Shown here in pieces: positions 4,983-12,223 of a DNA stretch of 14,562 nt; the stretch's first letter is position 1; the number at the start of each line of letters is the position of its first letter. Position numbers and translations under genes: made by a program. The notes beneath the pieces were generated by a model, which was not told the DNA's origin, ran no database searches, and was given only the letters and a program-made list of their open reading frames with translations. Source of the stretch: Clostridia bacterium (GTDB taxonomy: Bacteria > Bacillota > Clostridia > Saccharofermentanales > UBA5734); the NCBI GenBank assembly GCA_017997315.1, contig JAGOFF010000036.1:1-14562 (forward strand), in the 5' to 3' direction.

Positions 4983-6674
4983 ATGTCCACCAAGTTTGTA
5001 TTTGTAACAGGCGGTGTCGTGTCCGGATTGGGCAAGGGAATCACCGCCGCCGCGCTCGGCCGGCTGCTCAAGGCCCGCGGGCTCAAAGTGAGGAACCAGA
5101 AGTTCGATCCCTACCTCAACATCGATCCCGGCATCATGAGCCCAACCCAGCACGGCGAAGTCTTCATTACGGAGGACGGGGCGGAAACCGACCTCGACAT
5201 CGGCCACTACGAGCGGTTCACCGACGAAAATCTCGGCAAGGAAAGCGACATCACTTCCGGTATGGTATACGGCGACGCCATCCTCCGGGAGCGCAAAGGA
5301 TTCTACATGGGGACGACCGTTCAGGTGGTCCCTCATATTATTAATGAGATAAAAGAGCACCTGTTCAACATCAGCCGCCAGGGCGATCCGGATGTGGTCA
5401 TCACCGAGATCGGCGGCACGGTCGGGGACATGGAGGGCCTGCCCTACCTCGAGGCCATCCGTCAGCTCGGGTACCAGGTCGGCCGGGAGAACGTACTGTA
5501 CGTCCACGTCACGCTGATCCCCTATCTGCGCATGGCCGGCGAGCTCAAGACCAAGCCGACCCAGCACAGTGTGGCGAAACTTCTTTCGCACGGAATCCAG
5601 CCCGACATTCTGGTCTGCCGGACCGAAGTCCCGCTCGAACGTTCGGTCCGTGAGAAAATAGCGTTGTTCTGCAATGTGGATGTCTCCTGCGTGATCGAAA
5701 ACCGCGACTGCGAGTCCGTCTATGAACTCCCGCTCCTGTTCGAACGCGAGGGGTTCGGAAAAGAAGTCTGCCGCAAGCTCAACATCGCGCACGACGCCCA
5801 ACCCGACCTGTCGGATTGGGAGACCCTGGTCGCGCGCTACCGTGACGCAGCGCACAAGATCCCGGTCACCCTCGTGGGCAAGTATGTCGTGCTGCGGGAC
5901 GCCTATCTGAGCGTGTCCGAAGCGCTTACGCACGCCGGCATCGCGTTCGACTCCGAGATCGACATCCGCTGGGTGAGCGCGGAAGACCTCGAACGCGGGG
6001 ATCCGGACGCGTTGCTTGCCGGATCGGCCGCGATCATCGTCCCCGGCGGCTTTGGCCCCCGCGGGATGGAGGGTATGGCGGTCGCCGCGGGATATGCCCG
6101 CAAGAACCGGATCCCATTCCTCGGCATCGGGCTGGGAATGCAGATGGCGGTGGTCGAGTTTGCGCGCGGTGCGGTTGGAATGGCCCGTGCGAATACCGGA
6201 GAGTGTGAGCTCGAGTGCGATCCGCTGTTCTACCTCCCCGCGCCGGACGACACGCTTCGCCCGACGTCGGACGGAAGCTTCAACAGCGCCAATGGCGGCG
6301 GAATCGCGGGAGCGACCGTCTCGATCGATGAGAAGTACATGAGGCGCGGCGCCTACAGCTGCGACATCCGGCCCGGGACGCGTGCGGCGGAAGCCTACGG
6401 GACCGCCCGCGTATCCGAACGCCACCACCACCGCTGGGAGTTCGACAACCGGTTCCGCTCCGCCCTTGAGTCGGCCGGACTCGTCTTTTCAGGTATCGAC
6501 GGCCAGGACCGCGACCGTGTCGACATCGTGGAACTTGCCGATCATCCCTGGTTCGTCGGCACAATCGCCCATCCGGAATTCAAGTCGCGACCCAACCGTC
6601 CGCATCCGCTTTTCTCAGCCCTGATCAAGGCGGCGGTCGCCGCGGGGCAGACACATCCGGTCCATACCCTCTGA
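4983..6674 (+). CDS. pyrG: CTP synthase lacking the glutaminase Cys nucleophile (predicted ammonia-dependent)
   Basis: The full-length 563-residue enzyme converts UTP to CTP with ATP and an amino donor in the cytoplasm. The synthetase domain (1 to about 270) is well conserved: P-loop GGVVSGLGKG (10-19), DPYLN, QHGEVF, GAETDLDIGHYERF with D72, TEIGGTVGD with E142, and KTKPTQHSV. The class I glutamine amidotransferase domain (about 290-555) is recognisable, with PGGFGPRG, SERHHHRWE and AHPEFKSRPNRPHPLF carrying H530 and E532 of the triad. The nucleophile motif, normally GICLGMQ, reads GIGLGMQ: Gly383, codon GGG. F107 replaces the Asp of the E. coli GTP-response loop, and about 11 extra residues lie between Gly383 and H530. 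Glutamine hydrolysis should be lost, so free ammonia is the likely donor. guaB follows 19 bases later. Confidence 0.96.
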   Translation: MSTKFVFVTGGVVSGLGKGITAAALGRLLKARGLKVRNQKFDPYLNIDPGIMSPTQHGEVFITEDGAETDLDIGHYERFTDENLGKESDITSGMVYGDAILRERKGFYMGTTVQVVPHIINEIKEHLFNISRQGDPDVVITEIGGTVGDMEGLPYLEAIRQLGYQVGRENVLYVHVTLIPYLRMAGELKTKPTQHSVAKLLSHGIQPDILVCRTEVPLERSVREKIALFCNVDVSCVIENRDCESVYELPLLFEREGFGKEVCRKLNIAHDAQPDLSDWETLVARYRDAAHKIPVTLVGKYVVLRDAYLSVSEALTHAGIAFDSEIDIRWVSAEDLERGDPDALLAGSAAIIVPGGFGPRGMEGMAVAAGYARKNRIPFLGIGLGMQMAVVEFARGAVGMARANTGECELECDPLFYLPAPDDTLRPTSDGSFNSANGGGIAGATVSIDEKYMRRGAYSCDIRPGTRAAEAYGTARVSERHHHRWEFDNRFRSALESAGLVFSGIDGQDRDRVDIVELADHPWFVGTIAHPEFKSRPNRPHPLFSALIKAAVAAGQTHPVHTL

Positions 6675-6693
6675 AAAGAAAGGAGCGCTCGAC

Positions 6694-8205
6694 ATGGCCT
6701 ACTATTTCTCCCAGGAGTCCAGGACTTTCAGCGAGTACCTGCTCGTGCCCAACCTGACGGGCAAGGAATGCGTCCCCGACCGCGTCCGCCTGGACACGGC
6801 CCTGGTCCGGTACCGCAAGGGCGAAGAGGAAAGCCCCCTGCGCATCAACCTGCCGGTGGTGTCTGCCGTCATGCAGGCTGTGTCGGACGACGGAATGGCC
6901 ATCGCGCTCTCCCGCCTGGGCGGTCTGTCCTTCATCTACGGATCACAGACGATCGAGAACCAGGCCGAGATGATCGGCCGGGTAAAGAAGTACAAGGCCG
7001 GTGTTGTGACCTCGGACTCCAACCTCACCCCGGACGCCACATTGGCGGACATCCTGCGGCTCAAGGAGAAAACCGGGCACTCGACGGTCGCGGTCACCCA
7101 TGACGGCAGCCCGAACGGCCTGCTGCTGGGCATCGTAACCAGCCGGGACTACCGGATCTCCCGTACTGCATCCGACGCGCGAGTCCGGGATTTCATGACT
7201 CCGTTCGAAAAACTCGTGGTCGGCCGCGAGGGTATCTCGCTCTCCGAGGCCAACGACCTGATCTGGGACCACAAGGTCAATCAGCTGCCGATCGTGACCT
7301 CCGACAACCGGCTGCTCGGCATGGTGTTCCGCAAGGATTACGACGAGCACAAGGAAAACCCCAACGAACTCCTCGACGCCCACAAGCGGCTCATGGTCGG
7401 GGCGGGAATCAACACCCGCGACTACAAGGAGCGCGTTCCGGCGCTGCTTGAGGCCGGCGCGGACGTTCTGTGCATCGACTCGTCCGACGGCTTCAGCGAG
7501 TGGCAGGCCGAGACCCTCGGCTATATCAAAGGAACCTACGGCTCCGGCGCGTTGGTCGGCGGCGGAAATGTGGTCGACCGCGAAGGCTTCCGATACCTTG
7601 CGGACGCCGGTGCGGATTTCATCAAGGTCGGGATCGGCGGCGGCTCCATCTGCATCACGCGCGAACAGAAAGGCATCGGCATGGGCCAGGCGACCGCGCT
7701 GCAGAATGTGGCCCGCGCCAGGGACGAGTACTTCGCCGAGACCGGAGTGTACATCCCGGTATGTTCCGACGGCGGCATCGTGCTGGACTACCATATGACC
7801 CTCGCGCTCGCGATGGGCGCGGACTTCATCATGCTCGGCCGGTATTTCGCGCGGTTCGACGAGAGCCCGACCCGCAAGCTGATGGTCAACGGCACCTACG
7901 TCAAGGAGTACTGGGGCGAGGGGTCCAACCGGGCCCGCAACTGGCAGCGCTATTCCGAGAGCGGCGGGGGGGGCGGCGGTCTTGCGTTCGAGGAAGGGGT
8001 CGACTCCTATGTCCCGTATGCCGGCAAGCTCAAGGACAACCTCGATACCTCCATGGCCAAGGTCCGGTCGACGATGTGCGCCTGCGGTGCGCTGACGGTC
8101 GCGGATCTCCAGCGCAAGGCAAGGCTGGTCCAGGTGTCCGCCACCAGCATCGTCGAGGGGGGCGCGCACGACGTCATCACCAAGGAGAGCGAGATCCGGT
8201 CCTGA
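6694..8205 (+). CDS. guaB: IMP dehydrogenase with CBS domains
   Basis: The 503-residue enzyme oxidises IMP to XMP with NAD, the committed step to GTP. A TIM barrel is interrupted by a CBS pair at about 105-225 (VRDFMTPFEKLVV, KVNQLPIV). The catalytic loop GIGGGSICITRE contains the nucleophile Cys320. SDGGIVLDYHMTLALAMGADFIMLGRYFARF forms the phosphate site, and NWQRY supplies the flap Arg419-Tyr420 that activates water. The tail ends VEGGAHDVI. From memory, the wording GIGGGSICITREQKGIGMGQ and EYWGEGSNRARNWQRY matches the divergent Tritrichomonas foetus-type IMPDH far better than E. coli GuaB (GIGPGSICTTR). AAGGAG at 6680 supports the start. Shared transcription with pyrG would coordinate GTP and CTP supply. 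A run of eight G (7966-7973) encodes part of a Gly stretch in the flap region. Confidence 0.96.
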   Translation: MAYYFSQESRTFSEYLLVPNLTGKECVPDRVRLDTALVRYRKGEEESPLRINLPVVSAVMQAVSDDGMAIALSRLGGLSFIYGSQTIENQAEMIGRVKKYKAGVVTSDSNLTPDATLADILRLKEKTGHSTVAVTHDGSPNGLLLGIVTSRDYRISRTASDARVRDFMTPFEKLVVGREGISLSEANDLIWDHKVNQLPIVTSDNRLLGMVFRKDYDEHKENPNELLDAHKRLMVGAGINTRDYKERVPALLEAGADVLCIDSSDGFSEWQAETLGYIKGTYGSGALVGGGNVVDREGFRYLADAGADFIKVGIGGGSICITREQKGIGMGQATALQNVARARDEYFAETGVYIPVCSDGGIVLDYHMTLALAMGADFIMLGRYFARFDESPTRKLMVNGTYVKEYWGEGSNRARNWQRYSESGGGGGGLAFEEGVDSYVPYAGKLKDNLDTSMAKVRSTMCACGALTVADLQRKARLVQVSATSIVEGGAHDVITKESEIRS

Positions 8206-8238
8206 CCGCACGGGTCTGGAAATCTGCGGCAAAATGCG

Positions 8239-8244
8239 TATAAT
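8239..8244 (+). promoter_or_regulatory. -10 box of the greA promoter
   Basis: A perfect TATAAT sits 44 bases upstream of the greA start in the short gap after guaB. The -35 candidates at 8215-8221 (TCTGGA or CTGGAA) are weak. There is no terminator visible between guaB and greA, so read-through is possible too. Confidence 0.6.
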
Positions 8245-8288
8245 GCATATATCGAACATCGGACACGTTGAGCGGGGTGTGAAGGGAC

Positions 8289-8774
8289 ATGGCAGAACAG
8301 AAAGTATATGAGATGACGGTGGAGGGGATCCGCAAGCTGCAGGAGGAACTCGAGCAGCGCAAGATCGACCGCCGCACCGAGATCGCCGAGCGGATCCGTC
8401 AGGCCCGCTCCTTTGGCGACCTCTCGGAGAACTCCGAATACGACGACGCCAAGAACGCGCAGGCCGAGAACGAAGCGCGCATCATTGAGCTCGAAACCAT
8501 CCTCAAGAACGCCAAGGCGATCGAGGATGACGACATCAGCAAGACCAAGGTCACCATGGGATCGATCGTCACCATCCGGAACGACGATTTCAAGGAGGAG
8601 GAGACCTATACGCTGGTCGGGCCCAAGGAGGAGGACATCCTCGAGGGCAGGCTGTCGAGTGAATCCCCCGTGGGCAACGCGATCATGGGGAAGAAGAAGG
8701 GAACCTCGGTCGAGGTCAAGACTCCCATGGGAACGATGAAATACAAAATCGTCAAGATCGCCAAACCTTCGTAA
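8289..8774 (+). CDS. greA: Transcription elongation factor GreA
   Basis: The 161-residue protein is the normal GreA length. It enters the RNA polymerase secondary channel and stimulates cleavage of backtracked RNA. Residues 1-78 form the antiparallel coiled coil; the tip motif ARSFGDLSENSEYDDAK carries the acidic residues D44 and E47 needed for cleavage. The C-terminal globular domain (about 85-160) has the expected TMGSIVTIRNDD and SPVGNAIMGKKKGTSVEVKTP segments. All key residues are present. Unlike Gfh-type inhibitors, the tip is canonical. A terminator follows, then lysS; greA next to lysS is a frequent arrangement in Firmicutes. Confidence 0.97.
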   Translation: MAEQKVYEMTVEGIRKLQEELEQRKIDRRTEIAERIRQARSFGDLSENSEYDDAKNAQAENEARIIELETILKNAKAIEDDDISKTKVTMGSIVTIRNDDFKEEETYTLVGPKEEDILEGRLSSESPVGNAIMGKKKGTSVEVKTPMGTMKYKIVKIAKPS

Positions 8775-8819
8775 CCGCGAAGGGAAGCCGCGCAGCGCGG
8801 GCAAGCGCACAGCGATCCA

Positions 8820-8855
8820 CCGCCGCGGCCGGTCAAACGGACGCGGCGGTTTTTT
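8820..8855 (+). terminator. Rho-independent terminator of greA
   Basis: CCGCCGCG (8820-8827) pairs exactly with CGCGGCGG (8842-8849), with an inner CCG/CGG, and is followed by six T. It lies 45 bases past greA and before lysS. Confidence 0.9.
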
Positions 8856-8906
8856 CTTCCGCCGGCGCCGACCGGCGGATCGCGAACAGCAGGAAAGGTG
8901 CACGAT

Positions 8907-10442
8907 ATGATTTCTTCCGACAACCAGCCGCTGGATCCCCAGCTCCGACCGGACTCCCCCGCGGAGGATTCATCTGAGCGTACCAGCGAGCAGATGGCGA
9001 TCCGCGCCGCCAAGCTTCGCGAACTCGCGGACGCCGGACACGATCCCTTCCGGGAGGTTCTTTACGATGTGACCGCGCACAGCCGGGAAATCATCGACGG
9101 CTTCGAGCGCCTGGAGGGGACGGTCGTTTCCGTGGCCGGGCGCATCATGAGCAAGCGCGGCATGGGCAAGGTCAGCTTCTGCGACCTGCAGGACCGGGAC
9201 GGCCGCATCCAGCTGTTCACCCGGATCGACGAACTGGGCGAATCCGCGTACGCCGCATGGCAGAAACTCGACATCGGCGACATCGTGGGGGTGCGCGGCA
9301 CGGTCTTCCGCACCCAGCGGGGTGAGATATCCGTCAAGTCCTCCTCCTACACGCTTCTCGCCAAGGCGCTGCGCCCGCTGCCGGAAAAATGGCACGGGCT
9401 CAAGGATACCGACACCCGGTACCGTCAGCGGTACATCGACCTGATCTCCAATCCCGCGGCGTGCGAGACATTCGTGCGGCGCAGCCGGATCATCCGGACC
9501 CTGCGGGCCGAGCTCGACGCGCTCGACTTCCTCGAGGTCGAGACCCCGCTGCTCAACACCATCCCCGGCGGCGCCGCCGCACGCCCGTTCATCACGCACC
9601 ACAACGCGCTCGACATCGACCTGTACATGCGCATCTCCCCGGAACTGTACCTCAAGCGTCTGCTCGTCGGAGGGCTGGAGCGGGTGTACGAGATCGGGCG
9701 TAATTTCCGCAACGAGGGGCTGTCGGTAAAGCACAACCCGGAGTTCACCATGATGGAGCTGTATCAGGCCTATACGGACTACCACGGCATGATGGACATC
9801 GCCGAACATCTGATCTCGCGATGCGCGCAGGAAGCATGCGGCGCCACAAAGGTTGTCTATCAAGGCCGGGAGATCGACCTGACGCCGCCGTTCCGGAGGC
9901 TGAGCATGACCGAAGCGGTCCGGGAGCAGACAGGCATCGACTTCGACGCGCTTCCCTCCGCAGCCGCAGCGGTGGAAGCCGCACATACGCTCGGAATCGA
10001 GGGCATCAAACCCGGCATGACCAAGGGCGAGCTGCTGAACCTCTTTTTCGAAACCCGGGTCGAAGAACAGCTCACGCAGCCCACTTTCATCTATGACTAT
10101 CCGATCGAGATTTCTCCGCTCACAAAGCGCAAGAACGGGCGTCCGGATCTGGTCGAACGGTTTGAGATCTTCATCGGCGGACGGGAATACGGCAACGCCT
10201 ATACCGAACTCAACGACCCCTTGGACCAGCGCGGGCGGTTCGCGGACCAGGTGGCGCGGCGCGAAGCCGGGGACGAGGAAGCCAACCTCTTCGACGAGGA
10301 CTACTGCGTGGCGCTTGAGTACGGCATGCCGCCGGCCGGCGGACTGGGGATCGGCATCGACCGGCTGGTGATGCTCCTGACCGACTCTTATGCCATGCGG
10401 GACGTCCTGCTGTTCCCGACGATGAAACCGCTCTCGGAGTGA
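8907..10442 (+). CDS. lysS: Lysyl-tRNA synthetase, class II
   Basis: The 511-residue enzyme charges tRNA-Lys using ATP. An N-terminal OB-fold anticodon-binding domain is visible at about 72-152 (VVSVAGRIMSKRGMGKVSFCDL). The class II core follows: motif 1 around FLEVETPLLNTIPGGAAARPF (208-228), motif 2 RVYEIGRNFRNEG to HNPEFTMMELYQAY (259-289), and motif 3 GGLGIGIDRLVMLL (about 478-491) with RDVLLFPTMKP. Length and motifs match bacterial LysS. The ATG at 8907 is preferred to the in-frame GTG at 8898 because AGGAAAGG (8891-8898) lies eight bases before the ATG and overlaps the GTG. The N-terminal 25 residues are acidic and probably disordered. It lies downstream of the greA terminator, so it needs its own promoter, which I could not define in the 50-base gap. 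Confidence 0.97.
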   Translation: MISSDNQPLDPQLRPDSPAEDSSERTSEQMAIRAAKLRELADAGHDPFREVLYDVTAHSREIIDGFERLEGTVVSVAGRIMSKRGMGKVSFCDLQDRDGRIQLFTRIDELGESAYAAWQKLDIGDIVGVRGTVFRTQRGEISVKSSSYTLLAKALRPLPEKWHGLKDTDTRYRQRYIDLISNPAACETFVRRSRIIRTLRAELDALDFLEVETPLLNTIPGGAAARPFITHHNALDIDLYMRISPELYLKRLLVGGLERVYEIGRNFRNEGLSVKHNPEFTMMELYQAYTDYHGMMDIAEHLISRCAQEACGATKVVYQGREIDLTPPFRRLSMTEAVREQTGIDFDALPSAAAAVEAAHTLGIEGIKPGMTKGELLNLFFETRVEEQLTQPTFIYDYPIEISPLTKRKNGRPDLVERFEIFIGGREYGNAYTELNDPLDQRGRFADQVARREAGDEEANLFDEDYCVALEYGMPPAGGLGIGIDRLVMLLTDSYAMRDVLLFPTMKPLSE

Positions 10443-10518
10443 AGTTGCGGAGTTTCCGGGATTTTGCAGGATATCCGGCGCTTAGCAATCGCTTCCAACG
10501 CGCATGAAGGAGATCGCC

Positions 10519-11106
10519 ATGCCAAGCCCCGAGAAATTCCGTGAAACACTGATTGAAAACAACGTTCCCCCGGACATTGTCGACAAGATCAACCGTGGTT
10601 ACGAGGGGATCGGATCCAAAACGAAAAAGACGGTGAAAGCCGGGTATTTTACCCAGGCTCTCGACGTTATGGAAACGGAGCTTGGTCTCCCGAAGACAAG
10701 GGAAATCTTCGAGGCGAACGGCTGCTGCAAAACCGGAGCAAGGCTGAAAGCTTCCAAGGAGTTCGCCCGTATAAATGCGGACTTGAGCATAGAGGCCAGG
10801 CTTGCGAAAATCCGACAGGCACCCTATATGAACATGGGATCTCCGGCTCTTTCCGATACCGGCGATGTTGTCGTGCATGCGGTAAGTTACCGGATCGACG
10901 AGAAGTATCTCTGTGCCTGTCCCACGATCAGCAAACAGGCCAACCAACCTCATGACAGGGAGTACTGCCATTGTTGCGCAGGGCATTTCAAGTACCATTA
11001 TGAGATAATGCTTGAGTGCAGTCTGAAAGTGGAGGAGATCGTGTCCTCTCCGCTTGACAGCAACGGTGACAATCCTTGTGTAATCAGGCTCTCGATAGGA
11101 AAATGA
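10519..11106 (+). CDS. Cysteine-rich protein of unknown function
   Basis: The 195-residue soluble protein has no signal peptide or membrane segment. I do not recognise a named family with confidence. Nine Cys cluster in pairs: C69-C70 (NGCCKTGAR), C132/C134 (YLCACPT), C150/C152/C153 (YCHCCAGHFKYHYE), plus C167 and C187. This suggests a metal or redox site. The end, CCAGHFKYHYEIMLECSLKVEEIVSSPLDSNGDNPCVIRL read in parts, resembles the C-terminal pattern of V4R/thiazoline-hydrolase-like domains (Cys, Gly, amphipathic helix, strand, G.D.PC). This likeness is only a hint. The ATG at 10519 has AAGGAG seven bases upstream; the ATG at 10504 overlaps that site and has none of its own. Base composition is less GC-rich than in lysS and the following gene, which may indicate acquisition. 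It appears to be a single-gene unit. Confidence 0.75.
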   Translation: MPSPEKFRETLIENNVPPDIVDKINRGYEGIGSKTKKTVKAGYFTQALDVMETELGLPKTREIFEANGCCKTGARLKASKEFARINADLSIEARLAKIRQAPYMNMGSPALSDTGDVVVHAVSYRIDEKYLCACPTISKQANQPHDREYCHCCAGHFKYHYEIMLECSLKVEEIVSSPLDSNGDNPCVIRLSIGK

Positions 11107-11251
11107 TCAGACAATCCATATGCCTGAACGCGTGAACGACAAGTCGCCATCCTGAATCGGGTCAAATCAACACAGATCATTCCGCCCGGCGGATTCCCGT
11201 CGTTGAAACCGCTGCAGTACGAGCCGCAAAGAGGCGCAGGGGGGATCGGAC
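11107..11251 (+). other. Short intergenic gap
   Basis: These 145 bases hold no convincing open frame. A run of G residues (about 11239-11244) provides the ribosome binding site for the next gene. No clear terminator or promoter pair was found. Confidence 0.4.
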
Positions 11252-12217
11252 ATGGATAGAAAAGAAGCGCTGGAACTGCTTGGGCTGGGAGAAGATGCCG
11301 ACGAGTTCGACATCGAACGCCGGTTCACCGTCCTCGCCCGACGGAAGCATGCCGAGGGTCTTCCCGGAGAGAACGACGCCCGGATCGTCGAGGCCTACAA
11401 CCATCTCACGGGAAGGGACGAGCCCGTCGTCGAGGTTCCGCCCAAGCTCCGGCGCAAGTTGTTCGGCCGGAGTCTGTACGAGTGGAAGAACCGCTGGTAC
11501 TACCTCAAGTGGACACTGCTCGGGATCCTCGTCGCCTCCTTGGCGGGCGGCAGCCTGATCTATACGATAGCGACGCACAATAAGCCGGACTTCAAGGCCG
11601 CGGTCGTCGGGACGTTCGCCGTCCTGGCCGATGACATCTACAGCGAGGACTTCCCCGCGCACGCCTTTGTCCGCGAACATGCCGGCGCGGCGAATCCGCA
11701 GTTCGAATACCTACCCCTGGATGAGCTCGACAACTCCGAGATGGAACTGGGCGTCCGCATGCAGATGTCCATCATCCTGTCCGGCGCCAATCCCGTGGAT
11801 CTGCTGGTGACGAACGACTATGCGTTCAACTTCTATTCCGCCAGCGGATTGTTCGCCCCGCTTGAAGATTTGTACGAGAAACTGCGCGCCACGACCGATC
11901 CGGAGTTCTTCTCGCAGATCAAACCCCTGTACGGCACGGTGCTTGACGCCGACGGGAAACCCGACGGGGATCCCTACCTGATGGGCCTCGATTTCACGGG
12001 GACCGGGGTGATCGAAGGACTGGGACTGAGCGGCGACCGCAACATCCTGAGCATCGGCGCGGTGGGCAAGTTCACGGACAAGTCCGAAGCTTTGATCCTG
12101 GCGATCTGCGAGGAGCACGAGGCACTGACCGTCCGTGGGGAGGAGCTCAAACAGTGGCTCCGCGACAAACTCGCCGCCCTGACGCCTTCAACCGCGTCCA
12201 CAACCACCACGGGCTGA
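11252..12217 (+). CDS. Membrane-anchored protein with degenerate J-like N-terminus and solute-binding-like outer domain
   Basis: The protein has 321 residues. Residues 2-54 look like a J domain (KEALELLGLGEDADEFDIERRFTVLAR, then IVEAYNHLTG), but the HPD tripeptide that stimulates Hsp70 is replaced by HAE (33-35), so DnaK activation is unlikely. A single membrane helix spans about 87-107, preceded by basic and aromatic residues (RRKLFGRSLYEWKNRWYYLKW), so the J-like part should face the cytoplasm. The outer domain (about 110-310) contains NPVDLLVTNDYAFNFYSASGLFAPLEDLYEKL, a pattern reminiscent of type 1 extracellular solute-binding proteins, where a disposable variable region is followed by FxPL-DL. 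It is far shorter than a complete binding protein. The tail is Thr/Ser-rich. The function is unknown. It converges with the next gene, only six bases separating their ends. Confidence 0.7.
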   Translation: MDRKEALELLGLGEDADEFDIERRFTVLARRKHAEGLPGENDARIVEAYNHLTGRDEPVVEVPPKLRRKLFGRSLYEWKNRWYYLKWTLLGILVASLAGGSLIYTIATHNKPDFKAAVVGTFAVLADDIYSEDFPAHAFVREHAGAANPQFEYLPLDELDNSEMELGVRMQMSIILSGANPVDLLVTNDYAFNFYSASGLFAPLEDLYEKLRATTDPEFFSQIKPLYGTVLDADGKPDGDPYLMGLDFTGTGVIEGLGLSGDRNILSIGAVGKFTDKSEALILAICEEHEALTVRGEELKQWLRDKLAALTPSTASTTTTG

Positions 12218-12223
12218 ACCGGA

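Noticed and set aside
6129..6131. The PyrG Cys to Gly change as a sequencing error
   Set aside because: Reaching GGG from TGC or TGT needs at least two substitutions, the frame is intact, and other residues tied to glutamine use are also changed.
4956..6431. A 491-codon minus-strand open frame across pyrG
   Set aside because: Shadow of the GC-rich pyrG gene; no ribosome binding site and no family features.
6943..8259. A 438-codon minus-strand open frame across guaB
   Set aside because: Antisense shadow with no recognisable domain.
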